From the NCBI RefSeq assembly GCF_011751075.1, contig NZ_JAALLN010000003.1, positions 62,001 to 126,000 of the forward strand: a stretch of DNA of 64,000 nt. Reading direction: 5' to 3'. Source of the stretch: Flavobacterium poyangense. GTDB lineage: Bacteria > Bacteroidota > Bacteroidia > Flavobacteriales > Flavobacteriaceae. This document shows positions 45,496 to 53,298 of this stretch, in pieces. The translations under genes and the position numbers were made by a program. A model generated the notes under the pieces. It was given only the letters and a program-made list of their open reading frames with translations, did not search any database and was not told the origin of the DNA. Within the stretch, counting starts at the first letter, position 1. Each line of letters begins with the position of its first letter.

Positions 45496-46206
45496 ATGAA
45501 TATTAAAAAACACATTCCTAATTTAATTACATTAATCAATCTTTTTTGCGGTTGCATTGCAGTTGTTTATGTTTCAGAAGCCAATTATTTAATGGCTTTT
45601 TACATGGTTTGTTTGGGTATCTTTTTTGATTTTTTCGATGGTTTTTTTGCCAGATTATTCAAAGTTTCCAGCCCGCTTGGACTGCAATTAGATTCTTTGG
45701 CAGATATGGTAACCAGTGGTGTTGTGCCGGGTTATGTAATGTTTAGTTTGTTTACCGATAGTGCACACGATATAGGAACAAATGCTTTTATTCCATTCCT
45801 CGGGTTTATAGTGACTTTGGGTTCTTGTTACCGTTTGGCTAATTTTAATATTGATACGCGTCAGACGGATTCTTTTATTGGTTTGCCAACACCAGCCAAT
45901 GCCTTATTTATTTTGAGTTTGCCTTTGGTATTAAAGTTTTCAGATTCTTTACTAGTGCTGGAAATCCTGACCAATCAATGGATTTTATTGGTGATTGCTT
46001 TGTGTAGTGCTTATATTATGAATGCTGAAATCCCATTATTTTCTTTAAAAATAAAAAAAATGAGTGTAAAAGGGAATGCACTTCAAATAGCATTTTTGTT
46101 GATTTCCCTTATTTTACTGTTCGTACTTCAGTATATGGCAATTCCGGTAATCATTGTTTTTTATGTGTTATTATCAGTAGTAAATAATATCTTTTTAAAA
46201 AAGTAG
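45496..46206 (+). CDS. pssA: CDP-diacylglycerol-serine O-phosphatidyltransferase
   Basis: A 236-residue membrane protein with the CDP-alcohol phosphatidyltransferase motif in FDFFDGFFARLFKVSSPLG and the following LDSLADM, giving the D-G-x2-A-R-x8-G-x3-D-x3-D pattern. Six to eight membrane segments are visible. It makes phosphatidylserine, the precursor of phosphatidylethanolamine. It is divergent from the PorV/PorQ-like gene and 14 bases before a GH25 gene. Confidence 0.93.
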   Translation: MNIKKHIPNLITLINLFCGCIAVVYVSEANYLMAFYMVCLGIFFDFFDGFFARLFKVSSPLGLQLDSLADMVTSGVVPGYVMFSLFTDSAHDIGTNAFIPFLGFIVTLGSCYRLANFNIDTRQTDSFIGLPTPANALFILSLPLVLKFSDSLLVLEILTNQWILLVIALCSAYIMNAEIPLFSLKIKKMSVKGNALQIAFLLISLILLFVLQYMAIPVIIVFYVLLSVVNNIFLKK

Positions 46207-46220
46207 TTAGTTTTTATTGA

Positions 46221-47075
46221 ATGAAAAGAAAACCGGCTAAAAAGAAAAATTACAATCAAAAATCAAACTCAGGTTCTTTGATTGGTAAATTATTTCGCTA
46301 CATATCCATTTTTGCTTTTATTGGACTTTTTCTGGCAGCGGCCTATCACTATCGCAGAGGGTTGGCCTATTATTTTGGTTTTAAATCACATAAGGTTTCA
46401 GAAAAAGAGGTTGAAGACAAACGACTTTCAGATGTTCGGAACTTTCAGGTTCTGGCCAAACATCAAGGAAAATCCGTTGGTATTGATGTATCCGAATATC
46501 AAGAAAAAATCAGTTGGTCCTATGTCGATACTTTAGAACAAAAATATCCGATAGATTTTGTGTTTATCAGAGCAACTGTAGGTAGAGACAGAAAAGATTT
46601 CCAATTCAAACGAAATTGGATCGGCGCCAAAGAAAACAAGATGATCAGAGGGGCCTATCATTATTACCGTCCCAATGAGAATTCTATAGAACAGGCAGAT
46701 CTGTTTATTAAAACCGTAAAATTAGAGAAGGGTGACCTGCCTCCGGTTTTAGATATCGAAAAGCTTCCCAAAAACCAATCCCTGGACAGTCTTAAAAAAG
46801 GCCTGAGACGTTGGTTGCTTAAAGTGGAAGATCATTATAAAGTACGTCCGATTATTTATAGCGGTGAACGATATTATGCTGATTTTCTGAAAGACGAATT
46901 CGGAGAGTATTTGTTTTGGATTGCCAATTATAATTTCTACCGCGAAAGAATAGAGGAGGACTGGCTTTTCTGGCAATTTACAGAGAAAGCAACTGTACCG
47001 GGTATAAAAACAACAGTTGATGTAAATATCTATAATGGAGATTTACAGCAGTTGCAGTTTATAACGGTTGATTGA
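46221..47075 (+). CDS. GH25 lysozyme-like muramidase, membrane anchored
   Basis: A 284-residue protein with a basic N-terminal stretch and one membrane segment (about 27-45), then a GH25 domain: GIDVSEYQEKISW, FVFIRATVGRDRKD, GAYHYYRPN and PPVLDIEKLP. The Asp and Glu of DIE are the expected active-site residues. It probably cuts or remodels peptidoglycan from the outer face of the inner membrane. It follows pssA by 14 bases. It is convergent with lptB. Confidence 0.88.
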   Translation: MKRKPAKKKNYNQKSNSGSLIGKLFRYISIFAFIGLFLAAAYHYRRGLAYYFGFKSHKVSEKEVEDKRLSDVRNFQVLAKHQGKSVGIDVSEYQEKISWSYVDTLEQKYPIDFVFIRATVGRDRKDFQFKRNWIGAKENKMIRGAYHYYRPNENSIEQADLFIKTVKLEKGDLPPVLDIEKLPKNQSLDSLKKGLRRWLLKVEDHYKVRPIIYSGERYYADFLKDEFGEYLFWIANYNFYRERIEEDWLFWQFTEKATVPGIKTTVDVNIYNGDLQQLQFITVD

Positions 47076-47118
47076 TTTTTGTGAAATGTGAAATGTAAGA
47101 TGTGAGTGTGAAAAGAAA

Positions 47119-47158
47119 AATGGTAAAAAGAAAAACAAACATTTTACTTTTTACCATT
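47119..47158. terminator. Hairpin between convergent genes
   Basis: Perfect 12 base arms (47119-47130 and 47147-47158) with sequence AATGGTAAAAAG and its complement flank a 16 base loop. A/T runs on both sides fit a bidirectional terminator for the GH25 gene and lptB. The long loop lowers confidence. Confidence 0.45.
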
Positions 47159-47171
47159 CATATATAACTTT

Positions 47172-47912
47172 TTAGAATTCCAGCTTCTTTTTACGTAACT
47201 CGAAGTTTTGTCCGAGATACACACGGCGAACCATTTCGTCTTCTACCAGTTCTTCCGGTATTCCGGCTTTTAGAATTCCTCCTTCAAACATTAGGTATGT
47301 TTTATCGGTGATGGCTAAAGTTTCCTGTACGTTGTGGTCGGTGATTAGGATTCCGATATTTTTGTTTTTTAATTGGGCTACAATTCGCTGGATATCCTCA
47401 ACGGCAACGGGGTCAACTCCGGCAAAAGGTTCGTCCAGCAGAATAAATTTAGGATCTGTTGCCAGTGCACGGGCAATTTCAGTACGACGACGCTCACCAC
47501 CCGAAAGTAAGTCACCTCGGTTGGTACGAATGTGTTCCAGACTAAATTCTTCAATTAAACTTTCCATTTTTGCAATTTGCTCTTCTTTAGAAAGTTTAGT
47601 CAATTGCAAAACACTTAGAATGTTATCCTCAATACTCAATTTTCTAAAAACAGAGGCTTCCTGCGCCAAATAACCAATTCCTTGTTGTGCACGTTTGTAC
47701 ATCGGATAATCGGTAATGTTCAGATCATCAAGATAGATATTCCCCTGATTTGGTTTTACCAATCCCACAATCATGTAAAAAGAGGTCGTTTTTCCGGCAC
47801 CATTTGGTCCCAAAAGCCCAACAATTTCCCCTTGATTAACTTCAACAGAAATTCCTTTTACAACACTACGTCCTTTGTAGGTTTTGATTAAATTATCGGC
47901 TCTTAGCTTCAT
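47172..47912 (-). CDS. lptB: LPS export ABC transporter ATPase
   Basis: A compact 246-residue ABC ATPase with Walker A GPNGAGKTT at 35-43, YLAQEASVFRKL, signature LSGGERRRTEIARAL and LLDEPFAGVDPVAVEDI, the last three being typical of LptB. It powers LPS extraction from the inner membrane together with LptFG and LptC. Its presence near kdsD/kpsF and downstream of an O-antigen locus is consistent with an LPS-bearing cell. A 173 base AT-rich gap separates it from the gene before it. Confidence 0.93.
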   Translation of the reverse strand: MKLRADNLIKTYKGRSVVKGISVEVNQGEIVGLLGPNGAGKTTSFYMIVGLVKPNQGNIYLDDLNITDYPMYKRAQQGIGYLAQEASVFRKLSIEDNILSVLQLTKLSKEEQIAKMESLIEEFSLEHIRTNRGDLLSGGERRRTEIARALATDPKFILLDEPFAGVDPVAVEDIQRIVAQLKNKNIGILITDHNVQETLAITDKTYLMFEGGILKAGIPEELVEDEMVRRVYLGQNFELRKKKLEF

Positions 47913-48085
47913 TTTTTTTAATTAGATAGTCAATTTGATCATTTGATAATTTTAGTAATGTGTCAATTAGATAATTAAAACTTACCGGGTTATCTTTAAA
48001 AGGCAAAATAAAATAAAATAAATTAATCAATTAAACGAATTAACATATCGTATGAAATTTTCTAATTGACTAATTATCAGATTAT
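47913..48085. other. AT-rich gap between the CMD-like gene and lptB
   Basis: This stretch holds no ORF. It contains several imperfect repeats of attagat/taattga type, including a loosely inverted pair at both ends. I see no clear promoter box, although lptB must be transcribed either from here or by read-through. Confidence 0.4.
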
Positions 48086-48439
48086 CTAATTTGCAGCGTT
48101 TTCTTCCAGAGCCTCCCAGAATTCATAAGCTCTTCTTAAATGCGGAATTACAATTGTTCCTCCCACTAAAGTAGCAATTCCCATTGCTTCCATCATTTCT
48201 TCTTTTGTAACGCCTTCTCTGTGGCTGGTTTCCAAGTGATACTTTACGCAGTCATCACAACGTAAAACTGCTGAAGCAACTAATCCTAAAAGTTCTTTTG
48301 TTTTTACATCAAGTACTCCGGGAGCGTATGCGTTTGTATCAAGGTTAAAAATTCGCTTTACAATTTTGTTGTTATCAGCAAGTAGTTTCTCGTTCATTTT
48401 AGAACGGTAATCGTTGAATTCTTGAACAATATCAGACAT
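48086..48439 (-). CDS. Carboxymuconolactone decarboxylase-like protein (AhpD-type)
   Basis: A 117-residue all-helical protein with the AhpD-type redox motif: C61-x2-C64 and H68 in LRCDDCVKYHLE. Such proteins act as small thiol-dependent peroxidase or disulfide partners; a decarboxylase role is unlikely with this motif. It overlaps tatC by 8 bases and is the third gene of the kdsD-tatC unit. Confidence 0.88.
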   Translation of the reverse strand: MSDIVQEFNDYRSKMNEKLLADNNKIVKRIFNLDTNAYAPGVLDVKTKELLGLVASAVLRCDDCVKYHLETSHREGVTKEEMMEAMGIATLVGGTIVIPHLRRAYEFWEALEENAAN

Positions 48440-49247
48440 TTTCTTTTATTTTATTTCGATAAACAATTTTAGAGATAAGGATACTTACTTCGTAAATAAT
48501 CAACATTGGGATGGCAACAATCGTTTGACTTACCACATCCGGCGGAGTCACAATTGCGGCAACAATCAAAATGATTATTACAGCGTATTTCCAATATTTT
48601 CTTAAAAAATCAGGGGTTACTAAACCTAATTTCGTCAGGAAATAAATCAGGATTGGCAGTTCAAAAAACAATCCGCTCGCAAGTATACTTGTTTTAACCA
48701 TTCCCATATAAGAATCTAGGGTAAATTGATTTTTTACGACGTCACTCACAGAGAAAGTGGCAACGAAATTAACAGACATCGGGATGACCACATAATAACC
48801 AAATAAAACCCCTAAAAAGAACAGCAAAGAAGAAGTGAAAATAAAAACTTTAGCATTTTTTCTTTCTTTTTCATACAATGCCGGACTGATAAATTTCCAA
48901 ACTTCCCATAAGATATAAGGGAAACTTAGCACAAAACCGGCCAGTAGACACATCCATACGAAGATATTTACCTGACCTTCCATTTCGGTATTCTGAATAA
49001 TGAAATTCAACTCCGTAATACAAATGTTGTCAGCAAAACCCAATTGATGTGATAACTGACAAAAATATTGATACGTAAAAAACGTCGGACGTGTTGGTCC
49101 TAAAAGAACACTGTCGAATAAATAGTCACTCACAAAGTAAGTCACAATTCCCATTACGACTACTGCGATCGTACTTCTTACTAATAACCATCTTAGTTCT
49201 TCAAGATGATCTAAAAACGACATTTCGTTAAGATTTTTCTTTGCCAT
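48432..49247 (-). CDS. tatC: Twin-arginine translocase subunit TatC
   Basis: The 271-residue protein has six membrane segments and the TatC landmarks: MSFLDHLEELRW near the start, FSPALYEKERK-like cytosolic loop (FISPALYEKERKNAK) and the late VTPPDVVSQ. It forms the receptor for twin-arginine signal peptides. It has a Bacteroidetes-type extended first periplasmic loop. Its ATG overlaps the kdsD stop (TAATG). No tatA/B gene is adjacent. Confidence 0.95.
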   Translation of the reverse strand: MAKKNLNEMSFLDHLEELRWLLVRSTIAVVVMGIVTYFVSDYLFDSVLLGPTRPTFFTYQYFCQLSHQLGFADNICITELNFIIQNTEMEGQVNIFVWMCLLAGFVLSFPYILWEVWKFISPALYEKERKNAKVFIFTSSLLFFLGVLFGYYVVIPMSVNFVATFSVSDVVKNQFTLDSYMGMVKTSILASGLFFELPILIYFLTKLGLVTPDFLRKYWKYAVIIILIVAAIVTPPDVVSQTIVAIPMLIIYEVSILISKIVYRNKIKENV

Positions 49248-50212
49248 TATACGATTCCTTCTTTTAAAATGTCATGTAAATGTAAAACGCCTTTATAGGT
49301 CCCGTTATCCGAAACAATCAATTGAGTTATTGAAAAATCTTCTAAAATATTTAAGGCATCCACTGCCATCGTATCAGAGGATACTAATTTAGGATTTTTA
49401 GTCATAATATCTTTAGCGGTTAATTCGGCAAATGTATCGCGGTCATTCAGCATTCTTCTGATATCTCCATCGGTAATAATTCCGACTATTTTATCGTTTT
49501 CTATTACTGCTGTTACACCTAATCTCTTTTCGGATATTTCAAATATAACTTTTTTAACTGAGGTGTCAGGTGAGACCATTGGTTTTAGTGAATTCTCAAT
49601 CATATCTTTTACGCGAAGCAATAGTTTTTTTCCTAGAGCTCCACCAGGATGATATACTGCAAAATCTTCCGGTTTAAAGTCGCGCATTTCCATCAGGCAA
49701 ACTGCAAGAGCATCTCCCATTACAAGCTGTGCCGTGGTGCTGTTTGTTGGAGCCAGATTTATAGGGCAGGCTTCCATATCAACCGTAGTGTTTAGAACGT
49801 AATCAGAACCTTTTGCTAAAAAGGAAGTTGTGTTTCCGGTAATTCCGATTAAAATGTTTCCAAAACGTTTTAATAACGGAACTAAAACTTTTATTTCAGG
49901 ACTATTTCCGCTTTTCGAAATACAGATAATAATGTCTTCTTTCTGGATCATTCCCAAGTCGCCATGAATCGCTTCAGAGGCGTGCAAGAACATTGATGGC
50001 GTTCCGGTAGAGTTAAAAGTGGCAACCATTTTTTGTGCAATGATGGCGCTTTTTCCGATGCCGGTAACGATTAATCGGCCTTTAGTTTCGTATATGCGTT
50101 GGGTTGCTTCGTAGAAATTTTCATCGAGAAAATCAATTAGTTTTGTAATTGCTTGGCTTTCAGAGAGTATTGTTTTTTTTGCTATCGCTAATATATTTTC
50201 TTTTGTGATCAA
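49247..50212 (-). CDS. kdsD: D-arabinose 5-phosphate isomerase, SIS and CBS domains
   Basis: A 321-residue KpsF/GutQ-type enzyme from the TTG at 50212. The SIS domain (about 30-170) has VTGIGKSAIIAQKM, FLHASEAIHGDLGM and CISKSGNSPE; two CBS motifs follow from about 200. It converts ribulose 5-phosphate to arabinose 5-phosphate for KDO, needed in LPS core. A longer frame to 50308 exists but crosses an exact promoter box at 50267-50274, so its first 32 codons are not used. It starts an operon with tatC and the CMD-like gene. Confidence 0.92.
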   Translation of the reverse strand: MITKENILAIAKKTILSESQAITKLIDFLDENFYEATQRIYETKGRLIVTGIGKSAIIAQKMVATFNSTGTPSMFLHASEAIHGDLGMIQKEDIIICISKSGNSPEIKVLVPLLKRFGNILIGITGNTTSFLAKGSDYVLNTTVDMEACPINLAPTNSTTAQLVMGDALAVCLMEMRDFKPEDFAVYHPGGALGKKLLLRVKDMIENSLKPMVSPDTSVKKVIFEISEKRLGVTAVIENDKIVGIITDGDIRRMLNDRDTFAELTAKDIMTKNPKLVSSDTMAVDALNILEDFSITQLIVSDNGTYKGVLHLHDILKEGIV

Positions 50213-50228
50213 AACAGAATATTTAAAA

Positions 50229-50259
50229 TTTGTATGTGTAAAAGAAAGTTGTATCTTTA
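50229..50259 (+). promoter_or_regulatory. Predicted promoter of recQ
   Basis: TTTG at 50229-50232 and TATCTTTA at 50252-50259 are spaced by 19 bases, the ideal Bacteroidetes distance; the second box departs from TAnnTTTG only at the last base. The start site would be near 50266, 33 bases before the recQ ATG. Confidence 0.5.
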
Positions 50260-50266
50260 TGTGTTG

Positions 50267-50274
50267 CAAATTTA
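50267..50274 (-). promoter_or_regulatory. Predicted -7 box for the kdsD-tatC operon
   Basis: The minus strand reads TAAATTTG, an exact TAnnTTTG. It overlaps the expected start region of recQ on the other strand, so the two divergent promoters are back to back. Confidence 0.6.
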
Positions 50275-50298
50275 TACAAAATACCATTAATATAAAGA

Positions 50299-52494
50299 AT
50301 GAATTCAAACGAAATTGAAATACACAAGGAATTAAAGAAGTATTTCGGCTTTAGCCAATTTAAAGGCTTGCAGGAGCAAGTCATTACGAGTATCCTGGAT
50401 AAAAAGAATACTTTTGTGATAATGCCTACGGGCGGTGGAAAGTCTCTTTGTTATCAATTACCCGCTTTAATTCAAGAGGGAACAGCTATTGTTGTTTCTC
50501 CTTTAATTGCTCTGATGAAAAATCAGGTCGATGCGATTCGAAGCCTTTCCTCGGAAAACGGAATTGCGCATGTATTGAACTCTTCCCTTACCAAAACTGA
50601 AATCGCGCAGGTTAAAAAAGACATTACTTCGGGCTTAACCAAGTTATTGTACGTGGCCCCCGAATCTTTGACAAAAGAAGAGTATGTGGCGTTTTTACAA
50701 AGTGTGCCGATTTCATTTGTTGCTATTGATGAAGCGCATTGTATTTCAGAATGGGGTCATGATTTCAGACCGGAATACAGAAATCTGAAAAATATTATCA
50801 AACAATTAGGTAAAGTATCTATTATAGGTCTTACGGCTACTGCAACGCCAAAAGTTCAGGAAGATATCCTGAAGAATCTGGATATGTCTGATGCCAGAAC
50901 CTTTAAGGCGTCATTCAACAGACCTAATCTATACTACGAAGTTCGTACTAAAACAAAAAATATAGAATCTGATATTATTCGGTTTATCAGACAGCATAAA
51001 GGGAAGTCAGGAATTATTTATTGCCTGAGCCGCAAAAAAGTAGAATCCGTAGCCGAAGTTTTACAAGTAAATGGCATCAGTGCCGTACCGTATCACGCAG
51101 GTTTAGATGCTAAAACAAGAGCCAAACATCAGGATATGTTTTTGATGGAAGATGTAGATGTAGTGGTAGCAACAATCGCATTCGGAATGGGAATCGACAA
51201 ACCGGACGTTCGTTTTGTAATTCACCATGATATTCCAAAATCATTAGAAAGTTATTATCAGGAAACCGGACGTGCCGGACGTGATGGCGGAGAAGGACAT
51301 TGTTTAGCATACTACTCCTATAAAGATGTAGAAAAGCTGGAGAAATTTATGTCCGGAAAACCGGTTGCAGAACAGGAAATAGGTTTTGCTTTATTACAGG
51401 AAGTAGTAGCATACGCTGAAACTTCGATGTCGCGGAGAAAATTTCTGTTGCATTATTTTGGTGAAGAATTTGATAGCGAGAATGGGGAAGGCGCAGATAT
51501 GGACGATAATGTTCGTAATCCTAAAACCCGTGTTGAAGCAAAGGAACAAGTTGTCAAATTGTTGGAAATTGTCCGGGATACCAAACATATTTATAAATCA
51601 AAAGAAATTGTTTTTACCTTAATTGGTCGTGTTAATGCGGTAATTAAAGCACATAAAACAGATACGCAATCTTTCTTTGGATCAGGAGCTGATCATGATG
51701 AGAAATATTGGATGGCACTGCTAAGACAAGTTCTGGTAATGGGCTATTTGTCGAAAGACATTGAAACCTACGGAATTATAAAAATTACCAAAAGCGGATT
51801 GGATTTTATTAAAAAACCGGTTTCGTTTATGATGTCCGAAGATCATGAGTATAGTGAGTCTGAAGACGATGCAATAGTAACAGCTTCTAAGTCATCCGGT
51901 ACTGCCGATGAAGTTTTGATGGGAATGTTGCGTGAACTGCGAAAAAAAGTAGCCAAAAAACTGGGAGTTCCTCCTTTCGTTGTTTTCCAGGATCCTTCTC
52001 TGGAAGATATGGCTTTAAAATACCCGATCAGCTTAACAGAATTATACAACATCCACGGAGTTGGTGAAGGGAAAGCAAAAAAATACGGTGGAGATTTTAT
52101 TACCCTCATCAATCGTTATGTAGAAGATAATGATATCATTCGCCCGGATGATTTAGTGGTAAAATCTACCGGAGTAAACTCTGCCAATAAGTTGTATATC
52201 ATTCAGAATATTGACCGAAAATTATCTTTAAACGATATTGCTTCTGCAAAAGGCCTGACCATGGATGCTTTGATTAAAGAAATGGAACAAATTGTATATT
52301 CAGGAACAAAGCTGAATATCAAATATTGGCTGGACGATATGCTTGATGACGATCAGCAGGAAGAAATTCACGATTATTTCATGGAATCAGAATCGGATAA
52401 AATCGAAGACGCGCTAAAAGAATTTGACGGAGACTACGATATCGATGAATTGCGTTTGATGAGAATAAAATTTATTAGCGAAGTAGCGAACTAG
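50299..52494 (+). CDS. recQ: ATP-dependent DNA helicase RecQ
   Basis: A 731-residue RecQ: motif I PTGGGKSLCYQLPAL, DEAH box in AIDEAHCISEWGHDFRPEY, VVATIAFGMGIDKPDVRF and the QETGRAGRDG motif VI. A RecQ C-terminal region follows, then an HRDC domain around 540-610 (LRELRKKVAKKLGVPPF onward). It unwinds 3'-5' and acts in recombination and fork repair. Length is about 100 residues more than E. coli RecQ, due to an acidic C-terminal extension. It is divergent from kdsD. Confidence 0.96.
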   Translation: MNSNEIEIHKELKKYFGFSQFKGLQEQVITSILDKKNTFVIMPTGGGKSLCYQLPALIQEGTAIVVSPLIALMKNQVDAIRSLSSENGIAHVLNSSLTKTEIAQVKKDITSGLTKLLYVAPESLTKEEYVAFLQSVPISFVAIDEAHCISEWGHDFRPEYRNLKNIIKQLGKVSIIGLTATATPKVQEDILKNLDMSDARTFKASFNRPNLYYEVRTKTKNIESDIIRFIRQHKGKSGIIYCLSRKKVESVAEVLQVNGISAVPYHAGLDAKTRAKHQDMFLMEDVDVVVATIAFGMGIDKPDVRFVIHHDIPKSLESYYQETGRAGRDGGEGHCLAYYSYKDVEKLEKFMSGKPVAEQEIGFALLQEVVAYAETSMSRRKFLLHYFGEEFDSENGEGADMDDNVRNPKTRVEAKEQVVKLLEIVRDTKHIYKSKEIVFTLIGRVNAVIKAHKTDTQSFFGSGADHDEKYWMALLRQVLVMGYLSKDIETYGIIKITKSGLDFIKKPVSFMMSEDHEYSESEDDAIVTASKSSGTADEVLMGMLRELRKKVAKKLGVPPFVVFQDPSLEDMALKYPISLTELYNIHGVGEGKAKKYGGDFITLINRYVEDNDIIRPDDLVVKSTGVNSANKLYIIQNIDRKLSLNDIASAKGLTMDALIKEMEQIVYSGTKLNIKYWLDDMLDDDQQEEIHDYFMESESDKIEDALKEFDGDYDIDELRLMRIKFISEVAN

Positions 52495-52525
52495 GGGGGG
52501 AAATTCCAAGTTTTAAAATAAAAAA

Positions 52526-52570
52526 AATCCAAATTCCAACTGAGAAGTCATGGAATTTGGATTTTTCATT
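52526..52570 (+). terminator. Terminator after recQ
   Basis: Arms of 13 bases at 52526-52538 and 52551-52563 (aatccaaattcca and complement) with a 12 base loop, followed by a short T run and preceded by an A run. It may also stop transcripts arriving from the minus-strand gene at 52661. Confidence 0.6.
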
Positions 52571-52660
52571 TTTAGAAATTTTTCCAACATTGTAATTTGG
52601 GTTCAAGCGATAACAAAAGCGTGAAATAGTTTGGAATTTGGAATTTCAAATATTGGAATT

Positions 52661-52900
52661 TTATTCCTCATGTATTTCCCCACGATGCGGTTTCAAAGCA
52701 TCTCTTACAGCAATCATGTTTTCTTCAACAACTACCATAAATGCGGTAGCATGCATATCGTTTACAATTTTATAACCTGTAATATTCAATGGGAGCTTTT
52801 CTATTGTAATATATTCTTTTAAATGAATTTCGTGATGTTCGGCTGTTTTTGCAGCTGCAGGGCCACGAAAATCCCAAATCAGTTTTATTTTTCTGGACAT
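52661..52900 (-). CDS. Small conserved hypothetical protein
   Basis: A 79-residue soluble protein starting SRKIKLIWDFRGPAAAKTAEHH. It has several His and acidic residues and no signal peptide or membrane segment. A promoter box at 52930-52937 in the right position supports it as a real gene. I recall similar small proteins in flavobacteria but no function. It faces the recQ terminator. Confidence 0.75.
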   Translation of the reverse strand: MSRKIKLIWDFRGPAAAKTAEHHEIHLKEYITIEKLPLNITGYKIVNDMHATAFMVVVEENMIAVRDALKPHRGEIHEE

Positions 52901-52929
52901 TGTTTTTAGGGTGCAAAGGTTCTGAGAGG

Positions 52930-52937
52930 CAAAGGTA
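52930..52937 (-). promoter_or_regulatory. Predicted -7 box for the 79-residue protein
   Basis: The minus strand reads TACCTTTG, an exact TAnnTTTG, 30 bases upstream of the ATG at 52900. No clean -33 element is seen. Confidence 0.5.
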
Positions 52938-52991
52938 CAAAGACTGTTTTTAAAATAGATTAAACTTAGAGATAATCAGTCTAATCGATTT

Positions 52992-53181
52992 AATCTGTGG
53001 CAAAAGAACTAGCCACAGATTTCACAGATTACAGGGATTTTTCTTTAATTTTATTATTAATCGGAGCTTGACTATTTATACTACAATTTAATAATCGAGC
53101 CCAAAGTAATTTGTGTTAATTAGTGAAATTAGTGGCAAAAAAACTAGCCACAGATTTCTCGGATTTAAAGGATTTTTTCTT
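52992..53181. repeat. Direct repeat pair with hairpin (ccacagatt family)
   Basis: Two related units of about 46 bases lie at 52999-53044 and 53135-53181; both contain actagccacagattt and end in a ggattttt-rich stretch. The first also forms a hairpin, arms aatctgtggc (52992-53001) and gccacagatt (53012-53021). This looks like a dispersed intergenic repeat, not coding. Confidence 0.7.
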
Positions 53182-53243
53182 GTGGCTTAAAATTACTATT
53201 CAACAATCGGGTTCAGGGTTTAAACAAATTCAGTTCAAAATAG

Positions 53244-53251
53244 TACTTTTG
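53244..53251 (+). promoter_or_regulatory. Predicted -7 box for the FAD-dependent oxidoreductase
   Basis: TACTTTTG is an exact TAnnTTTG, 47 bases before the ATG at 53299. The same eight bases, followed by CA, occur before the small gene at 62914. Confidence 0.55.
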
Positions 53252-53298
53252 CATGTTCTTTTCATAGAAAGAAAAGCTAATAGAATAAATAAAATACA

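Larger units (their letters stand above)
52901..53298. other. 398 base gap with repeats and two promoter boxes
   Basis: The gap holds the promoter of the minus-strand gene at 52930-52937, a repeat pair at 52992-53181 and a promoter box at 53244-53251. A 67-codon frame at 53123 runs over repeat sequence and is not considered a gene. Confidence 0.5.

Noticed and set aside
52631-52822. Plus-strand frame opposite the 79-residue protein
   Set aside because: It is antisense to a better supported gene that has a promoter box in the right place.
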